A DNA stretch of 49,806 nt, taken from NCBI RefSeq assembly GCF_001279775.1, contig NZ_LGDG01000264.1, positions 1-49,806 on the forward strand, given 5' to 3'. The translations under genes were made by a program, and so were the position numbers. The notes beneath the pieces are model-generated. The model was not told where the DNA came from. It did not search any database and saw only the letters and a list, made by a program, of their open reading frames with translations. The stretch is from Streptomyces sp. MMG1533. GTDB lineage: Bacteria; Actinomycetota; Actinomycetes; Streptomycetales; Streptomycetaceae. Of the stretch, positions 33,465 to 41,477 are shown one piece after another (position 1 is the first letter of the stretch; every line of letters begins with the position of its first letter).

Positions 33465-34358
33465 ATGACTTCAGACATCTCTTCGCCGCCCACCGGAACG
33501 CGGCCCGCTCCCACCGGCACGACCTCGCCCCACCCGCTGCGCCGACTCGGCGGCGGTCTCGGCACCGTCCTGCTCTGCCTGGGCACCCTGTTGTTCGTCC
33601 TGCCGTTCCTCTTCACGGTCGTCACCTCGCTGCGCACGGCGGCGGACGTGGCCCGCTCCCCCCTGGGCATCCCGCACTCGCTGACCTTCAAGAACTTCAC
33701 CGACGCGTTCAGCCAGATCCACTACGGGCGGAGCACCCTCAACACCCTGCTGATCACCGGGCTTTCGTGTGTGGCCATCACCGTGTTCGGCTCACTCGCC
33801 AGCTATCCGCTGGCCCGGATCACCCAGCACTGGTCCACCGCGATGTACCGGCTGTTCATCCTGGGGACGTCGATCCCCGTGTTCGTCGTGGTGGCGCCTC
33901 TGTACCTGCTGATGCGCGACCTCAACCTGCTGGACAGCTACGCGGGCGTGGTCTTCATCTACACGGCCCTGTACCTCCCGGTCGCCGTGTTCTTCTACAC
34001 CAGCTTCATCCGCTCCATCCCGGTCGATCTGGAGGAGGCCGCCTCGCTCGACGGCTGTGGAGCCTTCCGTACGTTCTTCACGATCATCCTGCCGCTGCTG
34101 CGGCCGGTGACCAGCACGATGCTGACCTTCGTCGCCCTGCAGGTCTGGAACGACCTCGTGGTGCCCCTGGTGTTCCTCCAGGACCCGGACAAGCGGACCG
34201 TCATGGTGAACGCCTACTCCTTCATCGACCCGCACACCGTGCAGCCGACCACGCTGTTCCCCGCCGCCCTGCTCGGTGTCCTCCCGCTGCTGCTGATCTT
34301 CGTCTTCTTCCAGCGCCAGGTGGTCGCCGGCATGTCCGCGGGAGCGGTCAAGTCCTGA
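33465..34358 (+). CDS. CUT1 ABC sugar permease, MalG type, second locus
   Basis: A 297-residue protein beginning 32 bp after the previous permease. After a Pro/Thr-rich cytoplasmic tail come the helices LGTLLFVLPFLFTVVTSLRT and following, with the EAA loop DLEEAASLDGCGAFRTFFTII. It completes the channel; the ATPase is not encoded here and is presumably the shared MsiK-type subunit. Confidence 0.92.
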   Translation: MTSDISSPPTGTRPAPTGTTSPHPLRRLGGGLGTVLLCLGTLLFVLPFLFTVVTSLRTAADVARSPLGIPHSLTFKNFTDAFSQIHYGRSTLNTLLITGLSCVAITVFGSLASYPLARITQHWSTAMYRLFILGTSIPVFVVVAPLYLLMRDLNLLDSYAGVVFIYTALYLPVAVFFYTSFIRSIPVDLEEAASLDGCGAFRTFFTIILPLLRPVTSTMLTFVALQVWNDLVVPLVFLQDPDKRTVMVNAYSFIDPHTVQPTTLFPAALLGVLPLLLIFVFFQRQVVAGMSAGAVKS

Positions 34359-34362
34359 ACCC

Positions 34363-34378
34363 GGGCACCTCCGTGCCC
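34363..34378. terminator. Small hairpin after the permease gene
   Basis: GGGCAC/GTGCCC with a 4-nt loop directly follows the stop codon. With only 6 bp it may lower, not stop, read-through to the GH43-like gene. Confidence 0.35.
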
Positions 34379-34603
34379 ATCGAGAACCACGCGCGGGCGA
34401 CCCGACGGACCAGCCGCTGAGCACAGCGGCCGCGCTCCGCGTCCGGCGTCCCCGACACCCGGGCGCTCAACCGCCCGCCACATCACCCCCGTTCCCTCGG
34501 TCGTCCATGCCCTCACCCGCCGATCCGCGGCTTCCAAGTCACCCGACGACCCCACCGTCCAGGGGCACCCGCGCCCCGACGTCCCGGAAGGACCATCCCG
34601 CCG

Positions 34604-35461
34604 ATGTACGTGGTCTCATACTTCACCGACGCCGACGAGGCCCTGCATCTCGCCTACAGCCATGACGGCGAGGAATTCGCCGCGGTGAACGACGGTCTGC
34701 CCGTTCTACGGGGCACGGTCGGCACCGGCAGACTGCGCGACCCGTTCATCGGGGTGGGCCCGGACGGCCTGTTCCATCTGCTGGCCACCGACGGCTGGAC
34801 GAGCCCCTGCATCGTCCACGCCACGTCGGCCGACCTGCTCACCTGGTCGGCTCAGGAACTCATCCCGGTCATGTCCGGTGTCGAGGGAGCCCACAACGCC
34901 TGGGCCCCGGAGTTCTTCCTGGACCGCGGGACCGGGCTGTACCACCTCATCTGGTCGTCGGTCGTCGAGTCCGGGAGCACGGCCGAGGGCCGCGACTTCG
35001 AGCACATCGGGCAGGACCACCGCATCTGGCACTGCACCACCGAGGACTTCAGAACGTTCTCGGCCCCCGGTCTCTTCTTCGACCCCGGTCACTCGGTCAT
35101 CGACGCCACCGTGCGGGAGGTGGACGGCGGCGGGTTCCTCATGGCCTTCAAGGACGAACGCGGCACCAACGACCTCGCCACCGCCCACAAGGACATCCAC
35201 CTGATCGCCTTCGACACCCCCGGAGGTCCGTACAGATCCTCCGTGGGACCGGTCACTCCCTCGGTGGTGGAAGGGCCGTCGATCTTCCGCCGCGAAGACG
35301 AGCTGGTCATGATCTACGACCACTTCCTCGAAGGGAGGTACGGAGCGGCCCGCAGCAAGGACGGCGTGGACTGGGAGCCCGTCTCCCTGGCTCTGCCGCC
35401 GGGCATGCGGCACGCCTCCGTCCTCGAAACGCCCCTCCTGGCGTCACTCCCCACACGCTGA
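34604..35461 (+). CDS. Cytoplasmic GH43-like glycosidase
   Basis: The 285-residue protein has no signal peptide and begins directly with the first propeller blade (MYVVSYFTDADEALHLAYS). GGAAGGA lies 11-12 bp upstream. Propeller motifs are LRDPFIGVGPDG, NAWAPEFFLDRGTG and VVEGPSIFRR, of which the Glu in VEGPS is the likely acid and RDP holds the pKa-modulating Asp. It resembles short GH43-type arabinosidase or beta-galactofuranosidase members. Downstream of the transporter in the same direction, it would split imported oligosaccharides. Confidence 0.78.
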   Translation: MYVVSYFTDADEALHLAYSHDGEEFAAVNDGLPVLRGTVGTGRLRDPFIGVGPDGLFHLLATDGWTSPCIVHATSADLLTWSAQELIPVMSGVEGAHNAWAPEFFLDRGTGLYHLIWSSVVESGSTAEGRDFEHIGQDHRIWHCTTEDFRTFSAPGLFFDPGHSVIDATVREVDGGGFLMAFKDERGTNDLATAHKDIHLIAFDTPGGPYRSSVGPVTPSVVEGPSIFRREDELVMIYDHFLEGRYGAARSKDGVDWEPVSLALPPGMRHASVLETPLLASLPTR

Positions 35462-35576
35462 AGCGCCCGGCCACAGATTCCGGGCGTATCCGCTTCGGCC
35501 GACCCGCCCGGTGCAGGAAGACCCGCGTCGCGTCCCGCGACCCGGAGGACACATTCACCCAGCAAGGAGCGTCGCA

Positions 35577-38057
35577 ATGAAGCGTCGCAGATCGGACCGC
35601 CCCGGCCTCAGGGCGTCCCGCGTCCTCACCCTGCTCGCCACGCTGGCGGGCGCCCTCCTCCTCCCGGCCCCGGCCGCCATGGCAGCCGGCACCACCTACT
35701 ACGTCAACTGCTCGGCCGCGACCAACGGCAGCGGCACCCAGTCCAGCCCCTGGAACTCCGTCGCCGGCGTCAACAACACCACCTTCGGCGCCGGCGACAA
35801 CATCCTCTTCGCCGCCGGCACCACCTGCACCGGCCAGCTCACCCCCGGCGGCTCGGGCGCCTCCGGCAGCCCCGTCACCATGGGCGCGTACGGCACCGGC
35901 GCCAAGCCGGTCATCAACGCGAACGGCGCGACCGGCCCGGTCATCCACCTGCTCAACCAGCAGTACTGGGAGATCGGCGGCCTGGAGCTGACCAACGCGG
36001 CCTCCTCGCCCGCGTACCGCTCCGGTGTCCTCGCCGAGAACAGCTCCGGCGGCGTCCTGCACCACATCCGGGTGCACGACATGAACATCCACCACATCAG
36101 CGGCTGGTCGGGCGGCTGGTACTCCACCAACGCGGGCGTCGGCGTCCAGACCGACCACACCACACCCGTCTCCACCTTTGACGACGTGGTGGTCGAGAAC
36201 AACACGTTCGACCACGTGGACCGGATCGCCGTAGCCGTCACCCCGGACGGGGACGGCCAGGGCACCGGCCAGACCACGGGCACGGTCATCCGCGGCAACA
36301 CCATGACCTACGACGGTGCCGACGACATCCTCGTCGTCAAGAACGACGGCGCCCTCATCGACGGCAACAAGGCCGGCTACGGCGGCGCGAAGGCCAACTG
36401 CCCGCCCTCCGGCCAGTACTGCAACGGCGCCTCGGCCGGCATCTGGATGTCCGGCAGCAACGACACCGTCGTCCAGAACAACGAGGTCTACTGCCACGTC
36501 AACGGCGCCGACGGCACCGGCTACGACGTCGACTGGGGCAACCACAACACCACGTTCCAGTACAACTACAGCCACCAGAACCTCGGCGGCTTCATGCTGA
36601 TCATGCCGCCGTTCTCGATCGCCAACGAGCCCACCTCGACCGTCCCCAGTGACGGCACGGTGATCCGCTACAACATCAGCGAGAACGACGGCACCAACGC
36701 CGGCTGCCCCGCCGCGGGCACCCCGACCCACGGCACGGGCGTCTTCCACCTCGTCGGCAACATCCCCAACAAGAGCGGCAGTTCGGTCGCCGTCCCGCTG
36801 ATCTACAACAACAGCATCTACGTCAACAAGAGCGGCCTGAACACCCCGATCCTGTACTCGCGCCGGGGCGGCAGCGTCACCGGAACGCTGTCCTTCCGCA
36901 ACAACGCGGTGTTCAACTACGGCACCGGCGGCTACTTCACCACCAGCGCCGGTTCCGTCTACTCCAACAACCTCTTCTACGGCACCCACCCGTCCTCCGA
37001 GCCCGCCGACTCGGCGAAGGTCGTCACCGACCCGCAGTTCCGCAACCCCGGCAACGCGGACGCCTCCTCCTCGTTCACCGGCGCAGGCGCCTACCAGGTC
37101 CACCCGTCCTCTCCGGTGATCCGGGCCGGTACGGTCATCAGCGGCAACGGCGGCAAGGACGCCTTCGGCAACACCGTCTCCGCGACGGCCGCGCCCAACA
37201 TCGGCGCCTACAACGGCACCGGCGGCAACCTCGTCTCCAACGCGGGCTTCGAGTCGGGTGCGATGAGCCCCTGGACCAACAGCGGCGCCGCCCCCTCCGT
37301 CACCTCCTCGGGCGCCCGCACCGGCACCTACGCACTGACGACCCAGGCAAGCGGCAGCGGCGCCAACCAGAACCTGACCGGCCTCAGCCCGAACACCACC
37401 TACCTCCTCACCGGCTGGGCCAAGGTGGCGAACGCCGGGGAGACCCTCGCGATCGGCGTCAAGAACTACGGCGGCACGGAGACGTTCACCAACGTCGCCA
37501 CGACGTCGTACTCCCAGGCCGCGGTGCTGTTCACCACCGGCAGCACCAACACCTCGGCGCTGGTCTACTGCTGGAAGAACACCGGCGGTACGGGCACCGG
37601 CAACTGCGACGACCTCGCGGTGGAGCGGATCTCCACCCCGGCCAACATCCTGACCAACGCGGGCTTCGAGACCGGCTCCCTGAGCCCGTGGACCCGCAGC
37701 GGCAGCGGTGCCCAGTCCAACGTGGTCGCCTCCAACGCCCGCACCGGCACCTACGCCCTGCAGACCGGTGCCGCCACCAGCGGTGTCGAGCAGTCCGCCA
37801 CGGGCCTGACCTCCAGCGGTACCTACCTGCTGGCCGGCTGGGCCAAGGTCGCCAGCGGAAGTGAGCAGGTCGCCGTCGGTGTGAAGAGCTTCGGCGGCAC
37901 CGAGACCTACCTGCGCACCTCCAGCACCGCCTACGCCCAGCAGCCCGTCTTCTTCACCACCGGGAGCACCAACACCTCGGCCGCGGTCTACTGCTACAAG
38001 GACGCCGGTTCCTCGGCCGGTTACTGCGACGACTACACCCTGATCAAGATCTCCTGA
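35577..38057 (+). CDS. Secreted parallel beta-helix protein with two C-terminal CBM-like repeats
   Basis: ATG 35577 follows AAGGAG. The 826-residue precursor has a signal peptide ending near AMA (about 37). Residues about 40-545 form a right-handed parallel beta-helix (repeated NNTF, GNTM, QNNEV, YNNSIYV, FRNNAVF turns), the fold of pectate lyases, polysaccharide lyases and some GH28-type enzymes. Residues about 551-688 and 690-826 are two homologous carbohydrate-binding-like modules, each starting NAGFE(S/T)G and ending with CDD(L/Y). It probably acts on or binds a pectic polysaccharide; no catalytic residues can be assigned. The two modules are close in sequence, indicating a recent duplication. 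Confidence 0.82.
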   Translation: MKRRRSDRPGLRASRVLTLLATLAGALLLPAPAAMAAGTTYYVNCSAATNGSGTQSSPWNSVAGVNNTTFGAGDNILFAAGTTCTGQLTPGGSGASGSPVTMGAYGTGAKPVINANGATGPVIHLLNQQYWEIGGLELTNAASSPAYRSGVLAENSSGGVLHHIRVHDMNIHHISGWSGGWYSTNAGVGVQTDHTTPVSTFDDVVVENNTFDHVDRIAVAVTPDGDGQGTGQTTGTVIRGNTMTYDGADDILVVKNDGALIDGNKAGYGGAKANCPPSGQYCNGASAGIWMSGSNDTVVQNNEVYCHVNGADGTGYDVDWGNHNTTFQYNYSHQNLGGFMLIMPPFSIANEPTSTVPSDGTVIRYNISENDGTNAGCPAAGTPTHGTGVFHLVGNIPNKSGSSVAVPLIYNNSIYVNKSGLNTPILYSRRGGSVTGTLSFRNNAVFNYGTGGYFTTSAGSVYSNNLFYGTHPSSEPADSAKVVTDPQFRNPGNADASSSFTGAGAYQVHPSSPVIRAGTVISGNGGKDAFGNTVSATAAPNIGAYNGTGGNLVSNAGFESGAMSPWTNSGAAPSVTSSGARTGTYALTTQASGSGANQNLTGLSPNTTYLLTGWAKVANAGETLAIGVKNYGGTETFTNVATTSYSQAAVLFTTGSTNTSALVYCWKNTGGTGTGNCDDLAVERISTPANILTNAGFETGSLSPWTRSGSGAQSNVVASNARTGTYALQTGAATSGVEQSATGLTSSGTYLLAGWAKVASGSEQVAVGVKSFGGTETYLRTSSTAYAQQPVFFTTGSTNTSAAVYCYKDAGSSAGYCDDYTLIKIS

Positions 38058-38092
38058 CGGCACCCACCCTTCAGAAGAAAGCTTTCTCCACA

Positions 38093-38125
38093 GCGGGCGG
38101 GCCGGGGTCACCCCGGCCCGCCCGC
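38093..38125. terminator. Hairpin terminator
   Basis: A perfect 15-bp stem GCGGGCGGGCCGGGG and complement around TCA separates the beta-helix gene from the convergent phosphatase gene. A separate palindrome AGAAAGCTTTCT lies at 38076-38087. Confidence 0.85.
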
Positions 38126-38183
38126 CTCACTCACGCCACGAGCACCGGTCACGGACGGCCGCGCGGGACCTAGAGGATCCGGT

Positions 38184-40649
38184 TCAGGCGATGAGAGACG
38201 GTGGGGCGGGGTCGATGCCCTGTTCCGCCCAGATCGTCTTGCCCATGGGGGTGGGGCGGGTGCCCCAGCGCCGGGTCAACTGGGCGACCAGGAGCAGGCC
38301 GCGGCCGCCCTCGTCGTAGGAGCGGGCGCGGCGCATGTGAGGTGCCGTGCTGCTGGCGTCCGAGACCTCGCAGATGAGGCTCGCGTCGTGGATGAGACGC
38401 AGTTGGATGGGCGGCTCGGCGTGCCGGATGGCGTTGGTGACCAGCTCACTGACGACCAGCTCCGTGACGAAGGCCGCCTCGGACAGACCCCAGGAGGCCA
38501 GTTGGCCGACCGCCCTCTTGCGGGTCTCGGCGACGGCGGACGGATCGGGGGTCACGTCCCAGGTGGCGACCCGGTCGGCGTCGAGCGCGCGGGTGCGGGC
38601 GACGAGCAGGGCGACGTCGTCGGTGGGCCGCTCGGGGAGTACGGCTCCCAGCACCGTGTCGCACAGAACGTCCAGGGACGCGGCGGGACCGGCGAGGGCC
38701 CGGCGCAGCCGGAGGACACCGACGTCGACGTCGGTGTCCCGGGATGCGACCAGGCCGTCGGTGTAGAGAGCGAGCAGGCTGCCCTCCCGCAGTTCGGTCT
38801 CGACCGACTCGAAGGGAAGTCCGCCCAGGCCCAGTGGGGGCCCCGCCGGAAGGTCGAGCAGTTCCACGGTGCCGTCCGGGCTCACCACGATCGGCAGCGG
38901 ATGCCCGGCCCGGGCGACCGCGCAACGGCGGGACACCGGGTCGTAGACGGCGTACAGACACGTCGCTCCGACATCTCCCGTGGTTTCCCCGTCCCCGACG
39001 GTCCGCTCCCCGCCTTCCGCCTCGATGGCCAGATGGCCCACCATGTCGTCGAGGTGGGTGAGCAGTTCGTCGGGAGGCAGATCGATGTCGGCCAGGGTGC
39101 GTACGGCGGTACGCAGCCGGCCCATGGTCGCGGAGGCGTGGATGCCGTGACCCACGACGTCGCCCACGACCAACGCCACCCTGGCGCCGGACAGCGGGAT
39201 CACGTCGAACCAGTCGCCGCCCACCCCGGCGCGGGCGCCGGCCGGGAGATAGCGGGAGGCGACCTCCACCGCGGCCTGCTCGGGCAGGCTCTGCGGCAGC
39301 AGGCTGCGCTGCAGGGTGACGGCCGTGCCGCGTTCGCGGGTGTAGCGCAGGGCGTTGTCGATGCAGACCGCCGCCCGGGCCGCCAGTTCCTCGGCCAGAA
39401 CCAGGTCGTCCCGCTGGAACGGGTCGGGGTGCCGGTGACGGGCGAAGACGGCGACACCCAGGGTGGTTCCGCGCGCCGAGAGGGGCACGCTCATCGCCGA
39501 GTGGAAGCCGAAATCGCGGATCCGCGAGGTCCGGAGCGGATCCTGGGCCACCCAGTCGGCGATCGCGGGTTCGGTCACCTGGTGCAGCACGGCGCGTCCC
39601 GACCGCAGACTCTCCACCGGCGGGGATCCGTCCGGGTACTCGTCCACCTCGCCCGGCGCGACGACCGCCTCGGGGCTCCCCGGATACACGGACTGGTGGG
39701 CGACGCGCCGCAGGGCGAGGGAGCCGCCCGCCGCCGGAATCGCCGGGGGTTCGTCGTGCAGGTCGTCGAGGGACGCCAACAGGTCGACGCTGATGAAGTC
39801 GGCGAGGTCCGGGACCGCCACGTCGGCCAGTTCCTGCGCCGTCCGCGTCACGTCGAGGGTGCTGCCGATGCGCCGGCCGGCCTCGGCGATCAGCTGGAGG
39901 CGCGTGCGGGCCCAGTACTGCTCCGTCATGTCGTGCCCGGTGGAGGCCACGCCCAGGACGCGGCCGTCCGGTTCCTCCAGGCGGTAGAAGTGGACCGACC
40001 AGGCGTGTTCACGGGTCTCGCCGGGGGCACGCGCATGGTTTTCCATGTACTGCGGCTCGCCGGTCTCCAGGGCCCGCAGCATCAGCCGCTCGACCTCCCC
40101 GACCATGGGGTCGTCCAGCACGTCCGACATCCGCAGCCCGCGCATGTCGTCGTCGCTCAGGCCCAGTGCGCCCTGCGAGGAGCGGTTGGAACGGCGGAAG
40201 CGCAGGTTCGTGTCGTGCACCGAGGTCGCGCAGAACGGGGACAGAAGCAGACCCTGCCGCACGAGCGCGTCGTCGTCGGGGTGGGGCTGCGACCCGGTCA
40301 CGGCTGACACCAGGAGCCAGTCGCGGGCCCCGGCGTCCGGCGTCCTGTGATGCGCCAGGACCCTGGCCTCGATGCGGCGGCCGTCACGGTGCCGGAGGGC
40401 CAGCGTGCCGTGCCACCTCGGCAGCTCCGCAAAGGGCGGGAGATCGCTCGCCGCGGGCTCCTCCGCGAGAAGTGAGGCGGCCGGTCGGCCGAGGATCTGC
40501 GCCGACGCGTACCCGAGCAGGCCTTCGGCGCCGTCACTCCAGCCGGTCACGGTGCCGTGTTCGTCGACGGTGGCGCGCGCGGTGAGCGCCTCACCGACGA
40601 GATCCGGGCCGGGACTCGCTCCCGGGCCGCCGACGATACGCCGCTCCAT
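38184..40649 (-). CDS. PAS-PAS-GAF-SpoIIE phosphatase with C-terminal anti-sigma-like ATPase
   Basis: An 821-residue protein: two PAS domains (about 25-115 and 130-245), a GAF domain (about 255-445), a PP2C/SpoIIE phosphatase (about 465-660: GVGGDWFDVI, VALVVGDVVGHG, ATCLYAVYD, LALYTDGLVASRD) and a HATPase_c domain like RsbW (about 690-815: VSELVTNAIRHAEPP, GGRGLLLVAQL). Metal-binding Asp residues and the ATPase N box are intact. Such fusions control partner-switching cascades of sigma factors by dephosphorylating anti-anti-sigma proteins and binding the sigma factor. No membrane segment is seen, so it is a cytosolic sensor. Confidence 0.92.
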   Translation of the reverse strand: MERRIVGGPGASPGPDLVGEALTARATVDEHGTVTGWSDGAEGLLGYASAQILGRPAASLLAEEPAASDLPPFAELPRWHGTLALRHRDGRRIEARVLAHHRTPDAGARDWLLVSAVTGSQPHPDDDALVRQGLLLSPFCATSVHDTNLRFRRSNRSSQGALGLSDDDMRGLRMSDVLDDPMVGEVERLMLRALETGEPQYMENHARAPGETREHAWSVHFYRLEEPDGRVLGVASTGHDMTEQYWARTRLQLIAEAGRRIGSTLDVTRTAQELADVAVPDLADFISVDLLASLDDLHDEPPAIPAAGGSLALRRVAHQSVYPGSPEAVVAPGEVDEYPDGSPPVESLRSGRAVLHQVTEPAIADWVAQDPLRTSRIRDFGFHSAMSVPLSARGTTLGVAVFARHRHPDPFQRDDLVLAEELAARAAVCIDNALRYTRERGTAVTLQRSLLPQSLPEQAAVEVASRYLPAGARAGVGGDWFDVIPLSGARVALVVGDVVGHGIHASATMGRLRTAVRTLADIDLPPDELLTHLDDMVGHLAIEAEGGERTVGDGETTGDVGATCLYAVYDPVSRRCAVARAGHPLPIVVSPDGTVELLDLPAGPPLGLGGLPFESVETELREGSLLALYTDGLVASRDTDVDVGVLRLRRALAGPAASLDVLCDTVLGAVLPERPTDDVALLVARTRALDADRVATWDVTPDPSAVAETRKRAVGQLASWGLSEAAFVTELVVSELVTNAIRHAEPPIQLRLIHDASLICEVSDASSTAPHMRRARSYDEGGRGLLLVAQLTRRWGTRPTPMGKTIWAEQGIDPAPPSLIA

Positions 40650-40745
40650 GGCCGCTCATCTCGCTCTCGCCGAACTCTCCCACCCCACCGATGCTGTCAC
40701 CGTTCGGGACTGGTGTCGCCGCGACGCTTTGAGGCAGGGAAAGAA

Positions 40746-40764
40746 CTTGCTTGACTCAAGTAAG
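40746..40764. promoter_or_regulatory. MarR-like 19-bp palindromic operator, site 1
   Basis: CTTGCTTGACTCAAGTAAG pairs at 8 of 9 positions around a central C. Its core CTTGACTCAAG is fully palindromic. The TTGACT inside it can also serve as a -35 element. Confidence 0.6.
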
Positions 40765-40773
40765 CGAGATGTG

Positions 40774-40792
40774 GTTGCCTAACTCAAGCAAC
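40774..40792. promoter_or_regulatory. MarR-like 19-bp palindromic operator, site 2
   Basis: GTTGCCTAACTCAAGCAAC pairs at 7 of 9 positions and lines up with site 1, centres 28 bp apart. It lies 34 bp before the start of the small membrane protein gene, where binding would repress. Confidence 0.55.
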
Positions 40793-40825
40793 AAAACCCC
40801 TACTGCTCCCCGAAAGGTCACTCCC

Positions 40826-41008
40826 ATGAAGGCGCTCCTCTCCTCCCGTCCCGTCCTGTGGTTCCTCTTCCTGTTCAACCTCACCGTCGCCGCAGTCGCC
40901 CCCTTCGCCATCGACGGCACACAGGGCCTGATGACCAGCGCCGGCATGGGCATCGTCTCCCTCGGCGCGGGCACCAGCCTCATCCGCAGTCGCGGACAGC
41001 GAGCCTGA
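40826..41008 (+). CDS. 60-residue membrane protein under MarR-like operators
   Basis: ATG 40826 has AAAGGT about 9 bp upstream. The protein has two hydrophobic segments, VLWFLFLFNLTVAAVAPFAI and a second (LMTSAGMGIVSLGAGTSLI), with a basic tail. No family recognised. The two palindromes upstream imply inducible expression. The divergent phosphatase gene starts 97 bp from the first palindrome. Confidence 0.75.
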   Translation: MKALLSSRPVLWFLFLFNLTVAAVAPFAIDGTQGLMTSAGMGIVSLGAGTSLIRSRGQRA

Positions 41009-41081
41009 CCGCCTCCCTCCCCGACGACGACACGTACGCCATCCACCTCTTCGATCACCCCCGACCGCAGGAGCGTCCGTC

Positions 41082-41249
41082 ATGCCGCACACCACCACCG
41101 CAGCGACCAAGGAATCCCGCACCCGTCGACCGGCACACACCACCCCCGGCCCCGCCCGGCGCACGCCGACCACCAGCACGAACGTCACGCCCCTGTGGCA
41201 GGGCCTGGTCACCCTCTTCGCCCCGGCGAAGGGCAGTGAACAACTCTGA
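41082..41249 (+). CDS. 55-residue Thr/Pro/Arg-rich protein
   Basis: ATG 41082 has AGGAG 8 bp upstream, a good ribosome site. The protein begins MPHTTTAATKESRTRRP, is rich in Thr, Pro and Arg, and ends with an amphipathic stretch (LWQGLVTLFAPAKG). It follows the 60-residue membrane protein by 73 bp and is closed by a hairpin, so the two probably share a transcript. No function can be assigned. Confidence 0.65.
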   Translation: MPHTTTAATKESRTRRPAHTTPGPARRTPTTSTNVTPLWQGLVTLFAPAKGSEQL

Positions 41250-41279
41250 GCGCGCGCGTTCGCCTCCCGTCACCCGCTC

Positions 41280-41318
41280 CGGAGCACACCTCAGGTCAGT
41301 GACCTGGGGTGTGCTCCG
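41280..41318. terminator. Hairpin terminator
   Basis: CGGAGCACACCTCAGGTCA and its near-perfect complement (one mismatch) follow the small gene, facing the convergent LuxR-type gene. Confidence 0.85.
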
Positions 41319-41477
41319 TCTCTACAGGTCCTCGTCACCGAACGGGAGAGCGTCCAGGTCTCCGTCGAATGCATCCGCGTTCGGGAACATCAGGGACAGG
41401 GCTTCGGACGGCCCGTCGTGCCGGCTGCCCGGGCCGAACAGTGACCGCCTGCGCCCCGTCCCTGACGCGCCGTGGGC

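Noticed and set aside
38076..38087. AGAAAGCTTTCT palindrome as a LacI operator
   Set aside because: It lies in a 3' region between convergent genes, far from any promoter, and lacks the CGAAA-N3-TTTCG format.
35307..38111. 934-codon minus-strand open frame opposite the beta-helix gene
   Set aside because: Low-complexity Val/Gly/Ala/Asp sequence generated by the repetitive codons of the real gene; no ribosome site or domain.
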